Source: Bordetella bronchialis
GTDB taxonomy: Bacteria; Pseudomonadota; Gammaproteobacteria; Burkholderiales; Burkholderiaceae_B
Assembly (NCBI RefSeq): GCF_001676705.1
Contig: NZ_CP016170.1
Span: 4,774,001-4,838,000, forward strand
Direction: 5' to 3'
Length of the DNA: 64,000 bases
The position numbers and the translations under genes were made by a program. Numbering within the stretch: position 1 is the stretch's first letter; every line of letters begins with the position of its first letter. Below are positions 17,002 through 26,585 of this stretch, piece by piece. Under the pieces are notes generated by a model. That model was not told the DNA's origin and did no database searches. It saw only the letters and a list, made by a program, of their open reading frames with translations.

Positions 17002-19269
17002 CTACGCCCGGGCCCATGCATGCGCCCCGGCATGCGCGCCTGGAACATCCGGCATTGCGTCCCGCACGTCGTGGCGCAGACGCGATAGCTCGTTCTCCAT
17101 GCGCGCGGGATCGCGGACGAGCGCCTCTTCCATGGCCGGGCACAACAAGGCATCCAGCCGTTCGATGGCATCGCGCCAGGCGCGCTCCAGGCGGGCGCAA
17201 CGGGCCGCACCGGCGCTGTCCGGCGCCAGTACACCCCGCACGGTGTCCAGGATCACCACGCCGCGACGCAGGCGCCACAGCATGTCGCCCAGGGCGTAGC
17301 GCAAGGGCGAGATCGCCAGCGGGTCCAGCGGCGCGCTTTTCAGGTTCTGCGCCAGGAACAGCGTGGAACGGTCGCGCATCGCTTCCCGCAGCCGGTCGGG
17401 GGAGACCACTCCGTAGCGAACCCGCAGCGGGATCTGTGTGTCGGGGTCGAACAGCACCGGCAGGCCCGGCAGCAAGGTGGCGGATTCCGACCGCAGGGCC
17501 GCATCGATCTCGTCGATATCCAACCGGCTCAGGATCATCGCCGGCACGGTCCACAGCAGGTCCGCATCGATCTCCGTATCGCGCAACCAGCGCAGGGTAG
17601 CCTCCTTCATGGAGCGGTCCAGGAAGGCGCCGAGGTCCATGGGCTGCGCCCGCTCGAACCAGGCTTCCACGCGCGCTGGGCTGACCGTGCCGGAGAATAT
17701 CGCGGCGCGGGCCCAGGCGTCGTCGAAGCCCTGCATCAACACGCGGCTCAGGCGGGATTGTTCGTCGGCCGTCATCCCTTCCGCGCGCCAGGCGGCGAAC
17801 AATTCGTCCGCGCGCTGCAGGGTGCGGCGCAGCGGACTTCCCGCGGCCGGCGCCGCGGACACGGCCACGACCGGCCGGTTCAGGCGGGCATGGTTTCTTG
17901 CCGCTTCCAGCCGGCAATGCGGCATGAGCGCCTGCAACGATTGCTGGATCCGCGCCATCTTGGGCGACCCGGGATGCCAGTTTTCGACGCGCAGGTAGAA
18001 GCCGGAATAGTCGGGGGAGGTGGACGGCGTGGCCGGTGCGGACGCCGCCTGGAGCGAGCGGTAGCCTTCGATGACGCGGGCGATCTCGTCCTCCAGCGCC
18101 TGGGCGCCCACGGACCCCGCGTAGCCCAGCAGGACATTCACATGTTTGACCGGTACGACCGCCTGGGCAAGGCGCACGATGACCTCGGGGTTCGCCAAGG
18201 CGCCGGGCCGGGAACAGGCGCGGTTCACCGCCATCGACGCCAGCAGGTACGCCGTTCTCGACGCCGGCGCGGGCGGCCTGGCATTGCCGCGCGCTTGCAC
18301 CCGGGCGTCCACGCCCAGCCACGCGGTCAGCGTCTCCAGCGAGGCGCGCTTGTGCTGCAGCAGGCCCAGCGCCAGCGGCGAAAACAGGGCGACCAGGTTG
18401 ACATCCCAAAAGGCGTGCGGCGTACCGAACCCGAACCGGTGCGGAGCCTCGTGGAACCCGGCCAGGGTCACCGGCGGGACGTCGCGCGCGCAGGCCTGGG
18501 CCCACGCCCTGAATTCCTCGTAAGGGATCAGCCCGCTTTCCAGGCCCTGGCCCAGCATGCAGGGCAGCGCTTCGGCGCCCCCATCCGGATTGATGACGCT
18601 CATGCAACGCTCGGCCAACTGGCGAAACGGCAGGAAGAACGCGTCCTGGTCCAGGCCAGGATGTTTCGCCAGATGCGACTTGATGAAACGCAGCAGCGCC
18701 GGGCTGGGCACGGGAGAGCGCACCGCCTCGCCTTCCTGTTCCAGATACCGGACCTGCTGGCACCACAGGTCCCGGATATCCGCAAGCGCGCCTGGCGGCA
18801 GCGCGCCAGCGCGCTCGGGACGCACGATCGCCAGCAAGGCAGGGCCGCCTATGGCATGGACGACTTCGTCCGGGATCGGACCGTATCTGGCCTTGGGATA
18901 AGGCGTCTGGCGTGGCAGCTCCGGGCAGGATTCCAGGAGCTCGGCCAGGAGCGTATGCAGCGAGTCGACCGCCGGGGACGGCGGCGCTGGCGGATGCGGG
19001 CCGGGATGCGGGCCGGGATTCGTCGCCCGGTGACTCGCGCCGTGCGTCTGCGCAGCGGCGGCCGGGTCGGCCTCATGCAGCACCGACAGGACCAGATGCT
19101 CCAGGGCGTCGCGGTCGAAGGCAAGGTCGTGCAGTTGCCACACCGCCATGGCAAGGCTGCTTTCGAGCGCTTTCCTGCGTTCGTCGTGGGGAGCCGCCGG
19201 CGCGCCGCCGGGGGCGGCGATCGCCGCGGGGAAGTCAGCGCTCGAGTATGGGTTCGGGGGCGTGAGCAT
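17002..19269 (-). CDS. Large orphan protein of unknown function (755 aa)
   Basis: I do not recognise this protein. The start ATG 19269 is preceded by GAGGA at about 5 bp, and the frame is open and protein-like throughout, whereas the opposite strand gives Arg/Gly-rich nonsense. There is no signal peptide or clear membrane segment. A Pro/His-rich low-complexity stretch lies near residues 78-105. The rest appears largely alpha-helical and Leu/Ala/Arg-rich, with scattered aromatic motifs (NPDGGAEALPCMLGQGLESG, LRVENWHPGSPKMARIQQSL). It lies 60 bp downstream of the ketopantoate-reductase-family gene on the same strand, so it may be cotranscribed. A secreted effector or a scaffold is conceivable, but nothing in the sequence proves either. 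Confidence 0.65.
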   Translation of the reverse strand: MLTPPNPYSSADFPAAIAAPGGAPAAPHDERRKALESSLAMAVWQLHDLAFDRDALEHLVLSVLHEADPAAAAQTHGASHRATNPGPHPGPHPPAPPSPAVDSLHTLLAELLESCPELPRQTPYPKARYGPIPDEVVHAIGGPALLAIVRPERAGALPPGALADIRDLWCQQVRYLEQEGEAVRSPVPSPALLRFIKSHLAKHPGLDQDAFFLPFRQLAERCMSVINPDGGAEALPCMLGQGLESGLIPYEEFRAWAQACARDVPPVTLAGFHEAPHRFGFGTPHAFWDVNLVALFSPLALGLLQHKRASLETLTAWLGVDARVQARGNARPPAPASRTAYLLASMAVNRACSRPGALANPEVIVRLAQAVVPVKHVNVLLGYAGSVGAQALEDEIARVIEGYRSLQAASAPATPSTSPDYSGFYLRVENWHPGSPKMARIQQSLQALMPHCRLEAARNHARLNRPVVAVSAAPAAGSPLRRTLQRADELFAAWRAEGMTADEQSRLSRVLMQGFDDAWARAAIFSGTVSPARVEAWFERAQPMDLGAFLDRSMKEATLRWLRDTEIDADLLWTVPAMILSRLDIDEIDAALRSESATLLPGLPVLFDPDTQIPLRVRYGVVSPDRLREAMRDRSTLFLAQNLKSAPLDPLAISPLRYALGDMLWRLRRGVVILDTVRGVLAPDSAGAARCARLERAWRDAIERLDALLCPAMEEALVRDPARMENELSRLRHDVRDAMPDVPGAHAGAHAWARA

Positions 19270-19329
19270 GGATGTCCTCGCGAAAATGCGTTTAGGAACA
19301 TGCCCACGCGGCGGTTCCTCCGCCCGCCT

Positions 19330-20274
19330 TCAGGCGGCGCCCACCCCTGGGGCGGCCGCGCCCGCGGTATCCGGCGCGCCGCCCCGGCCGCGGCTTTCCA
19401 TCAGCTTGACCAGGGCATGCAAGGCCCGATTGACCGGCGTCGCGATGGCGCGTTCGCGCCCCTTGCGTTCGATGTAGCCGTTCAGGAAATCGATTTCCGT
19501 GGCCTTGCCGCGCGCCATATCCTGGGCGGTGGACGAGAACTGCGTCGGCATGGTCTCGACGATTTTCAGCACGGCGGCCCAGCTGTCGCCCGGCACGACG
19601 ACGCCTTCGGCCTGGGCCACGGCCAGGCATTCATGCACGACGTCGCGCATGACCTGCTGGATGCCCTGGCCCTGGTACAGCTCGCCGTAGGGCATGCCGG
19701 CGATCGCCGACAGGGCGTTGTAGGCGCAGTTGACGATGAGCTTGGCCCACAGCGCGCCCGCGACGTTGTCGGAGATCTCCACCGGCACGCCGGCGGCGGC
19801 GCATGCGTCGGCGAAACGCCGGCTGCCCGCCGAAGGGCCGATGACCAGCTCGCCGCGGCCGTGGTGCTTGACGTGGCCGGGCCCGGCCATCTCCGTGGCG
19901 ACGTAGACGACCGCCGGCACCACCGTCCGCGGCAGGACGGTACGCAGCCGCTCGGCATTGTCCACGCCGTTCTGCAGGCTAAGCACCAGGGTGTCGGGCG
20001 CCAGGTACGGCGCCAGCGCCCGCCCGGCGCTTTCCGTGTCGGCCGACTTCACGCAGAAAAGAATGACCTCGGCGCCCTGGGCCAGGTCCGGACCGGTACC
20101 CGCCTGCATGGGCACGTGCGCCTGGAAGCTGCGGGTGTCCAGGAACAAACCCTTGGACCGGATGGCCTCCACGTGCACGGGGCGCCCGATCAGCGCGACC
20201 TCGTGTCCGGCACGGGCCAGCATGGCCCCGAAGTAGCAGCCGACCGCGCCGGCGCCCATTACCGCGACTTTCAT
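19330..20274 (-). CDS. 2-dehydropantoate 2-reductase family protein (ApbA/PanE)
   Basis: The start is ATG 20274 with AAGGAG upstream. The protein has 314 residues. The N-terminal Rossmann motif GAGAVGCYFG (residues 7-16) binds NADPH. VKSADTESA and LSLQNGVDN match the family, and the C-terminal helical domain carries AKLIVNCAYNALSA with the catalytic lysine and NCAYN. The family reduces ketopantoate to pantoate for pantothenate synthesis, but many proteobacterial paralogues act on other 2-keto acids, so the substrate is not certain. No other pantothenate gene is nearby. Confidence 0.85.
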   Translation of the reverse strand: MKVAVMGAGAVGCYFGAMLARAGHEVALIGRPVHVEAIRSKGLFLDTRSFQAHVPMQAGTGPDLAQGAEVILFCVKSADTESAGRALAPYLAPDTLVLSLQNGVDNAERLRTVLPRTVVPAVVYVATEMAGPGHVKHHGRGELVIGPSAGSRRFADACAAAGVPVEISDNVAGALWAKLIVNCAYNALSAIAGMPYGELYQGQGIQQVMRDVVHECLAVAQAEGVVVPGDSWAAVLKIVETMPTQFSSTAQDMARGKATEIDFLNGYIERKGRERAIATPVNRALHALVKLMESRGRGGAPDTAGAAAPGVGAA

Positions 20275-20535
20275 GCCTGTCTCCTTGCAGAATGGGGCGC
20301 CCGATACGGTCCGGCGGCGGCCGGGACGAATGGCCAGCCGGGATCGTTGCTTGCACACGCGGACCGCCGCGCCCGTCACGCAGATACTAACCGCAACGCC
20401 GCGGACAGGCCGCGGAACCGTCCCGGCCCCGAAGCGCCCCAAGCCCGGGACGGCGGCGGCGTGCCCATAAAATCGGCCGTACCGCCGCGCCCCCGGGCGC
20501 CCTTCCCCCAACGCCCGCTTGCCAGGAGACCGTTT

Positions 20536-21837
20536 TTGCCCGCAGATCCCCGACGAATATCCTTGCGCCGCATGAAGACCCTGGCCCTGGCGTCGCTGGC
20601 CGCGACCCTGGCCGGCGTGGCGCTCAGCTACGCGATGGGGGGCCAGGGCGCATGGGCCTGGGTGCGGGCATTCTGCGAAGCGGCCACCATCGGCGCCCTG
20701 GCGGACTGGTTCGCGGTGGTGGCGCTGTTCCGCCGGCCGCTGGGCCTGCCGATCCCCCACACCGCCATCATCCCCGCCAACAAGGCGCGCATCGCCGATA
20801 ACCTGGCGGTCTTCGTACGCGATCATTTCCTGGACCGCGCCACGCTGCTGGAACGGCTAAAGGTCTTCGACCCGGCGGCCCGCCTGGGCCAATGGCTGGC
20901 CGATCCGCGCCAGGCCCGGGTGGTGGCCGGCACGGCCCGCGCCTGGGCGCTGCATGCCATGAATCTGCTGGACGAAGACGCGGTGCGGGAAGGCATACAC
21001 GCTTTCGTGGTGAGCCGGCTGCGGGAGTGGAACGCGGCGCGGACGGCCGGCGACCTGTTCGATCTGCTGGCGCGCGACGGGCGCCATCACGCGCTGCTGG
21101 ACGAGGCCCTGAACCGCCTGGCGGCCTATCTGCAGGGAGATCCGGTAAAAGAGCGCGCCGCGGCCTTGATGGTGAAGTATGCAAGGAAGGAATGGCCGCG
21201 CATGGCCAAGGCGCTGAACCTGGTGCGGCCGGTGGACGACATCGCCGATACGCTGGCCGATCGCCTGGCGCGGGCGCTGCTGGACGAACTGCACGACGTG
21301 CTGGCGCAGCGCGACCATCCCCTGCGGCGCGACTACGAAGCGTGGCTGGGGGGCTATGTCGCCCGCCTGCGCGACGACCCGCAATTGCAAGGCCAGGTGG
21401 AGCGCATGAAGGAACGCATCATCGCCCATGAGCAGGTGCGCGAATACGTACAGGGCATCTGGGACGAAGTCCGCGAGGCCTTGCGCCGCGACCTGTCCAG
21501 CACCGACTCGGCGCTGGGCCGCCATCTGGAACAGACCTTGTCCGCGCTGGGCCGCAACCTGGGCGCGGAGCCGGCGCTGCGCGATGCGATCAACCAGCAC
21601 GTGCTGGCCGGCGCCGAACGCCTGGCCACCGGGTTGCGCCAGGGCATCACCGACCACATCGCGCAAACCGTGCGAACCTGGGACGAGCGCCAGTTCGTCG
21701 ACGAACTCGAACTGAGCATCGGCCGCGACCTGCAATACATCCGCTTCAACGGAATGGTGGTGGGCGGGCTGATCGGCTTGGCGCTGCACGCCTGCGTCTG
21801 GCTGGCGCAGCGCGGGGGCTGGTTCGCGGCCTCTTGA
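20536..21837 (+). CDS. DUF445 family inner-membrane protein
   Basis: I place the start at TTG 20536, 7 bp after AGGAG (20524-20528); the in-frame ATG at 20572 has no ribosome-binding site. The product has 433 residues. An N-terminal hydrophobic segment (LALASLAATLAGVALSYAM) is followed by the family motif ATIGALADWFAVVALFRRPLG. A long helical, charged domain follows, and a C-terminal membrane span (MVVGGLIGLALHACVWLA) closes the protein. The function of DUF445 (YjiN/YheB-like) proteins is not established. The gene is monocistronic and divergent from the reductase-family gene. Confidence 0.85.
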   Translation: MPADPRRISLRRMKTLALASLAATLAGVALSYAMGGQGAWAWVRAFCEAATIGALADWFAVVALFRRPLGLPIPHTAIIPANKARIADNLAVFVRDHFLDRATLLERLKVFDPAARLGQWLADPRQARVVAGTARAWALHAMNLLDEDAVREGIHAFVVSRLREWNAARTAGDLFDLLARDGRHHALLDEALNRLAAYLQGDPVKERAAALMVKYARKEWPRMAKALNLVRPVDDIADTLADRLARALLDELHDVLAQRDHPLRRDYEAWLGGYVARLRDDPQLQGQVERMKERIIAHEQVREYVQGIWDEVREALRRDLSSTDSALGRHLEQTLSALGRNLGAEPALRDAINQHVLAGAERLATGLRQGITDHIAQTVRTWDERQFVDELELSIGRDLQYIRFNGMVVGGLIGLALHACVWLAQRGGWFAAS

Positions 21838-22127
21838 GCCGCCAATCCGGGCGCGGCTGGATGAGATCGCCGGCAAGCCTGGATCGCCGTCTTGCGGGAG
21901 CTCAGGCCCGCAACGCGCGTCACCGGCCTGTGCCGGTCCGGGCATGGCCGCCCTGGCGGGCCGGCCTGCCGGCCACGAGGCGCCGGCCGTCCCGGTCCGG
22001 ACGATGGCGCAAGCTTCCCCGCCGGCGTTAAGCTGTATCGCCGTCGGCCCTCTCAGGCCGCCCGCATGAATTCCCCGCCGCTCGCCGCCTCCTGCCCTCG
22101 CGCGGCGGCAATTTGCAGGAAACCGCC

Positions 22128-22724
22128 ATGACCCGCCCATTGCCGCGCACCCGCGCCGCGTCGCCCATCCCTTCCACCGTCCGGCGCTCCGCACTGGCCC
22201 CGGCCACCGCCCAGGCAAGGCGGTCGACGCCTGCTTCGCGGGCCATGGCGGCGGCGCTGTCCATGCTGGGCCTGCTGGCCGGCTGCGCGAATATCGCCCA
22301 GACCCCGCCCGGTACGTCCCTGGCGGATATGGAGTCCCGCTACGGCGCGCCGACCTACACATGCACGCGGCCGGACGGCACCCGGCGGGCGGTCTGGTCG
22401 CAATTGCCGTCCGGCAGCTATGCCTGGGGCACGGACCTGGACGCCCAGGGCCGCGCCGTGCGCATGGAGGCCCTGATGTCGCCCGGGCACTTCCAGCGCC
22501 TGCGCACGGGCGACTGGACGCCCGAGGCGGTGCGCTGCGAATTCGGACCGCCCGCGCGCATCGGCGCGGTGGGCCTGGGCGACAAGCACGAAGTCGTCTG
22601 GTCGTATTACTACGTGCTGGACGGGCGCTGGCACTCGGTGATGTACGTGTATTTCGGCCCGCGGGGCGACAAGGTCACCCACTATCACTCGGGACCGGAC
22701 CAGCGCTACCAGCGCAGCGAATAG
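22128..22724 (+). CDS. Putative outer-membrane lipoprotein, small beta-domain (SmpA/BamE-like)
   Basis: ATG 22128 follows AGGA (22117-22120) at 7 bp and gives 198 residues. A lipobox LLAGC occurs at about residues 46-50, which makes the region before it long for a signal peptide; an internal ATG at 22242 would give a normal 12-residue hydrophobic leader but has no clear site. The mature protein reads LADMESRYGAPTYTC and AVRCEFGPPARIG, a pattern resembling SmpA/OmlA-type domains. It is probably an envelope lipoprotein; its role is unknown. Confidence 0.65.
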   Translation: MTRPLPRTRAASPIPSTVRRSALAPATAQARRSTPASRAMAAALSMLGLLAGCANIAQTPPGTSLADMESRYGAPTYTCTRPDGTRRAVWSQLPSGSYAWGTDLDAQGRAVRMEALMSPGHFQRLRTGDWTPEAVRCEFGPPARIGAVGLGDKHEVVWSYYYVLDGRWHSVMYVYFGPRGDKVTHYHSGPDQRYQRSE

Positions 22725-23061
22725 CCGCGCACGGGGAAGCCCGGCGGCGCGCGGACGGACCGGCGGGGCCCCCGCTGCGCGGCGGACCCGGCCCCGATGC
22801 TATCGAGATTTGTGCGGCGCCTATAAGACGGCGTTATACGGCCGGCCGCCCGGACCGCGTCCGCACGAAGGAAACCCTTTCAAAATCATCGGCTTGCGGG
22901 CCGGCGCGTCGATGTTGCATCGCAACCGCGCGAGCGGCGCGCGGGTTTCGTCCGCCCTCGCCTTCGCGCATCATGCGCAGGTTCCCCAGGAATCGAACCC
23001 CGCGCGTGGCGGTCCGCCGCCGCGCCGTGCCCGCATTGTTTTCTCTATCGGAGCCTGCCTC
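22725..23061. other. Gene-free leader of the carbamoylase-like gene
   Basis: About 337 bp. Around 22809-22840 there is an AT-richer patch with TATAAG and TTATAC, which could hold a -10 element, but no good -35 partner at the right distance. I see no hairpin or small gene. Confidence 0.4.
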
Positions 23062-24027
23062 ATGCCCCAGACTAACCGCGCCCGCAAATTCGGATTGGCC
23101 GTTGCCCAGATGGGACCGGTCCACCTGGCCGATACCCGGCAGGCAGTCGTCAAGCGGCTGGTCGAGATGCTGCGCGAAGCCGCGGCACGCCAGTCCACCT
23201 TCGTGGTCTTTCCCGAGCTGGCCCTGACCACCTTCTTCCCGCGCTACTGGATGACAGAGGAAGAAGCCGTGGAGCGCTATTTCGAGCGCGCCATGCCCAA
23301 TGCCGACGTGCAGCCCCTGTTCGACGCCGCGCGCGAACTGGGCGTCGGCTTCTACCTGGGCTACGCCGAACTCACCGCCGACGGCCGCCGCTTCAATACG
23401 GCCGTCCTGGTCGACCGTAGCGCCAAGGTGGTCGGCAAGTACCGCAAGGTGCACCTGCCCGGCCATGACGACCACAAGCCCGACGCGCCGTTCCAGCACC
23501 TGGAGAAGAAATTCTTCCAGGTCGGCGACCTGGGCTTCCCGGTGTGGAATACGCAGGACGTCAACGTCGGCATGTGCATCTGCAACGACCGGCGCTGGCC
23601 GGAAACCTGGCGCTCGATGTCGCTGCAGAGCGCCGAGCTGATCGTCCTGGGCTACAACACGCCGTCCTGGAATATCCACTGGAACGAGCCGGTGCACCTG
23701 CGCACCTTCCATCACGAGATCGTCCTGCAGGCCAGCGCCTACCAGAACGCCGTATGGATAGGCGCCGCCGCCAAGTGCGGCTCGGAAGACGGCTTCCATA
23801 TGATCGGCAGTTCCATGATCGTGGCGCCCTCGGGCGAGATCGTGGCGCGCGCAAGCGGCGAGGAGGACGAAGTCATCACCGCGCAGATCGACCTGGACCT
23901 GGGCGCGACCTTCCGCCAGCACGTCTTCAACTTCGCCAAGCACCGCAGCCCGCAGCATTACCACCTGATCGTGGAACGCACCGGCGCGGGCGAACCGCTG
24001 CCGCTGCCGCCCGAAGCGCGCGGATAA
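23062..24027 (+). CDS. N-carbamoyl-D-amino-acid hydrolase-like carbon-nitrogen hydrolase
   Basis: The protein has 321 residues and belongs to the nitrilase superfamily. The catalytic triad is readable: E52 in FPELALTTFFPRYW, K129 in KYRKVHLPGH and C174 in CICNDRRWPETWR. These blocks are nearly diagnostic of D-carbamoylase, which hydrolyses N-carbamoyl-D-amino acids to D-amino acids, CO2 and ammonia. HHEIVLQASAYQNAVW also fits. It is cytoplasmic. No hydantoinase is adjacent; a convergent operon with an amidase and ABC importer lies on the other strand. The start ATG has GGAG 8 bp upstream. Confidence 0.85.
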   Translation: MPQTNRARKFGLAVAQMGPVHLADTRQAVVKRLVEMLREAAARQSTFVVFPELALTTFFPRYWMTEEEAVERYFERAMPNADVQPLFDAARELGVGFYLGYAELTADGRRFNTAVLVDRSAKVVGKYRKVHLPGHDDHKPDAPFQHLEKKFFQVGDLGFPVWNTQDVNVGMCICNDRRWPETWRSMSLQSAELIVLGYNTPSWNIHWNEPVHLRTFHHEIVLQASAYQNAVWIGAAAKCGSEDGFHMIGSSMIVAPSGEIVARASGEEDEVITAQIDLDLGATFRQHVFNFAKHRSPQHYHLIVERTGAGEPLPLPPEARG

Positions 24028-24203
24028 CCGCAAGGACAGCGCGGCCGCGCGGCCGCCTGCCTTGTCGACAGCCTGGCGATGACCCGCACCGGGGCCGGCG
24101 GCATCGGATCGTGGCCCCGGCGCCTGATTTCCGCCCCATAACGGACCCGAGGCGCTGGAGCCCTATCCTGCCGGCCCGGCGCCGCGGTACGCCACGCCCC
24201 CGG

Positions 24204-25526
24204 CTAGCGCGCCGCCGCCTCTTGCAGCACGCTCTCCGCCCACTTCGCCACGCGCAAGGTGCGGATATCGCGGCCGAACGTCCCTACGAATTGCACGCCC
24301 AGCGGCAGGCCGCGCGCGGACCGCCCCGCCGGCACGGTCAGCGCGGGAAAGCCCAGGAAGGTCCAGGGCGCGCACCATGAGGCATCGCCGGTGTTGCCCA
24401 GGCCTTCCGGCGCCTCGCCGCTGGCCGGCACCGTCAGGATCGCGTCATAGGCGGACAGCCGCGTGGACAGGCCGGCGCGCAGCTCGCGCTGGGTGCGCCG
24501 CGCCGCGACATAGGCGGCGTGATCGGTGGCGCGGGCACCCTCCACCAGGCCTTTCAGGGGCGCGCTGGCGCGCTCCGGATGGCGCGCCACCAGGTCGGCG
24601 TAGATGTCCCGCGCTTCCCAGTCCAGTATGCGCTGCAGCGGCGCCAGCGTGGGCCGGCCGATCTCCGGCACGCCCACTTCCTCCACCGTCGCGCCGGCCC
24701 GGCGCAGGGCCGCCACCGTGGCGTCGAGCACGGCCCGCTGTTCGGCGCTGACCTTGTCCCAGTCCGGCGCACGCACCACGGCCAGCGACGGCGCCGGCCA
24801 GGGCGCCAGCCCCCGCGCCATATCGAAACGCCAGGCGGCCAGGTCCGAGCCGTCCGCCAGCACATAGCCCGGGTCGCCCAGCAGCGCCAGGGCGCAGGCC
24901 ACGTCGTCCACGCAGCGCGCCATGAAGCCCACATGGTCCAGCGAGCCGGAGAGCGGATGCACGCCGTCGCGCGGGACCGCGCCGAAGCTGGCCTTGAATC
25001 CGACGATGCCGCAGTAGGCCGCCGGACGCACGATGGATCCCATGGTCTGCGTGCCCAGCGCCAGGGGCACGATGCCGGCCGCCACCGCCGCGGCCGAGCC
25101 GCTGGAGGATCCGCCCGGCGTATGCGCCGGATTCCAGGGATTCGCCGTGGGCCCGGGATGGCGGAAGGCGAACTCCGTCGTGACCGTCTTGCCGAACACC
25201 GTGCCGCCCAGGCGCTTGATGGCGGTGACGATGGCCGCGTCCTCGGCCGGTACGTGGTCGGCGAAGATCGCCGAGCCGTTGGTGGTGCGCAGGCCGGCCG
25301 TGGCGATGATGTCCTTCACGCCGATGGGGATACCGGCCAGCGGGCCCTGCGCCGCGGCCTTCAGGCCGGCGGCGGGAACGCGCGTGACGAAGGCCTTGAG
25401 CCAGGGCTCGCACTCGTCGGCGCGCGCCGCGCAGGCGCGCAGGTAGGCATCGCGGTCCAGCGATCCGGCCTGGAAGCCGCGCAGCGCTTCCAGCAGGCCG
25501 GGCAATACAGCGGGAGTCATTGTCAT
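24204..25526 (-). CDS. Amidase signature family enzyme
   Basis: The protein has 440 residues. The Ser-cisSer-Lys machinery is visible: K71 in IGVKDI, the GGSSSGSAAAVAAG block (138-151) and nucleophile S164 in GTQTMGSIVRPAAY. The GTQTMGSI form, instead of GTDTGGSI, resembles the allophanate/ureide-acting branch, but substrate prediction within the family is unreliable. It is the last gene of a four-gene operon: only 10 bp separate it from the substrate-binding-protein gene, with AAGG 8 bp before the ATG. It probably hydrolyses an imported amide. Confidence 0.85.
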   Translation of the reverse strand: MTMTPAVLPGLLEALRGFQAGSLDRDAYLRACAARADECEPWLKAFVTRVPAAGLKAAAQGPLAGIPIGVKDIIATAGLRTTNGSAIFADHVPAEDAAIVTAIKRLGGTVFGKTVTTEFAFRHPGPTANPWNPAHTPGGSSSGSAAAVAAGIVPLALGTQTMGSIVRPAAYCGIVGFKASFGAVPRDGVHPLSGSLDHVGFMARCVDDVACALALLGDPGYVLADGSDLAAWRFDMARGLAPWPAPSLAVVRAPDWDKVSAEQRAVLDATVAALRRAGATVEEVGVPEIGRPTLAPLQRILDWEARDIYADLVARHPERASAPLKGLVEGARATDHAAYVAARRTQRELRAGLSTRLSAYDAILTVPASGEAPEGLGNTGDASWCAPWTFLGFPALTVPAGRSARGLPLGVQFVGTFGRDIRTLRVAKWAESVLQEAAAR

Positions 25527-25536
25527 GCCATCGACC

Positions 25537-26514
25537 TTATTGGGGCAGCGCCAGGGCTTTCTTCACATACGTCGGCACCACGAAGGTCGCGTAGTCCGGC
25601 TGGGCCTTCAGATTGCCCAGCGCGATCTGCGTGTCCATGCCGGTCTTGAACGCATCCGCGGTGGTCTCCACGCTCTTGGGATAGACGTTGTCCGCCAGCA
25701 TGCGGTCCACCGCGTTCTTCACCACCTTGGGATCCAGCGTGGGGAATTCCTTCAAGGCGATCTGCACGGTCTGGTCGTGGTTCTTCTGCATGAAGCGCAG
25801 GGCCAGCTCCATGCCGTTGACCAGGCGCTGCGCGGCGTCGGGATCGACGTCGGCACGCGCGGTCACGGACGAGAACGCGTACGGGCCGTATTGCTTGGGA
25901 AAGCCCAGCACCACCTTCATGCCCTGCGCCGCGACCTGGTCCAGGCCGGGCTCGTACAGTACGGCGACCTTGGCCTGCCCGCCCAGGAAAGGCCCGGCTT
26001 CCGAACCGGTCTGCACCTGGATCATGTCCACGTCCTTGTTCGGGTCCATGCCGTTTTCCTTCAACAGCTTCATGAACAGCGAGGTACTGGTCGTCGGCAT
26101 CAGGCCGGTCACCACCTTCTGCCCCTTCAGGCTCTTGACGCCGTCATACGGGAAGTCCGGCGTGGTCGCGATATACACGGCGGCGCCGTTGACCACATTG
26201 CTGATGATGCCGACCTTGGCGCCCTTGGACGCCGCGATCGCGGTCCACTCGGGACCGTGCACGGAGAATTGCGCGCTGCCGGACAGCACCGCCGACAAGG
26301 CGGCGGTGGGCGATCCGGCGTTTTCCTTGGAAACATCCAGCCCCTGCTGCTTGAAGAAGCCCTGGTCCATCGCGACGTACAGCGGCAGGTACAGCATGGA
26401 CTGGAAAGCCTGGGTGACGGTCACTTTCTTGGCCTGGGCCGACGCCGGGCCGGACGCCAAGGCCAGCGACGCGGCGGCCAGCAGGGCCGCCAGGCTACTC
26501 GTGGAAAAGCGCAT
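25537..26514 (-). CDS. ABC transporter substrate-binding protein (NitT/TauT/NMT1 type)
   Basis: The start is ATG 26514 with GGAGG 8 bp upstream; 325 residues. A Sec signal peptide ends near ASAQA (residue about 27). The mature protein begins with VTVTQAFQSMLYLPLYVAMDQGFFKQQGLDV, the typical first lobe of NMT1/SsuA-like binding proteins. LKGQKVVTGLMPTTST and FVVPTYVKKALAL are also family-like. It delivers a substrate to the permease/ATPase encoded just upstream. The downstream amidase suggests an amide-, ureide- or pyrimidine-like ligand, by inference only. Confidence 0.88.
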   Translation of the reverse strand: MRFSTSSLAALLAAASLALASGPASAQAKKVTVTQAFQSMLYLPLYVAMDQGFFKQQGLDVSKENAGSPTAALSAVLSGSAQFSVHGPEWTAIAASKGAKVGIISNVVNGAAVYIATTPDFPYDGVKSLKGQKVVTGLMPTTSTSLFMKLLKENGMDPNKDVDMIQVQTGSEAGPFLGGQAKVAVLYEPGLDQVAAQGMKVVLGFPKQYGPYAFSSVTARADVDPDAAQRLVNGMELALRFMQKNHDQTVQIALKEFPTLDPKVVKNAVDRMLADNVYPKSVETTADAFKTGMDTQIALGNLKAQPDYATFVVPTYVKKALALPQ

Positions 26515-26585
26515 GCTTGCAACCTCCGATAAGGGAACACGGAAAACGCCGCGCCGCGGGCGGCGGCGCGGCGGGGAATGGGGCG

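Noticed and set aside
17758..20535. A 1359-codon open frame on the + strand that runs into the DUF445 gene
   Set aside because: Before the DUF445 start its translation is Arg/Gly/His-rich with no domain, and it lies opposite two well-formed minus-strand genes. Only the last third is real.
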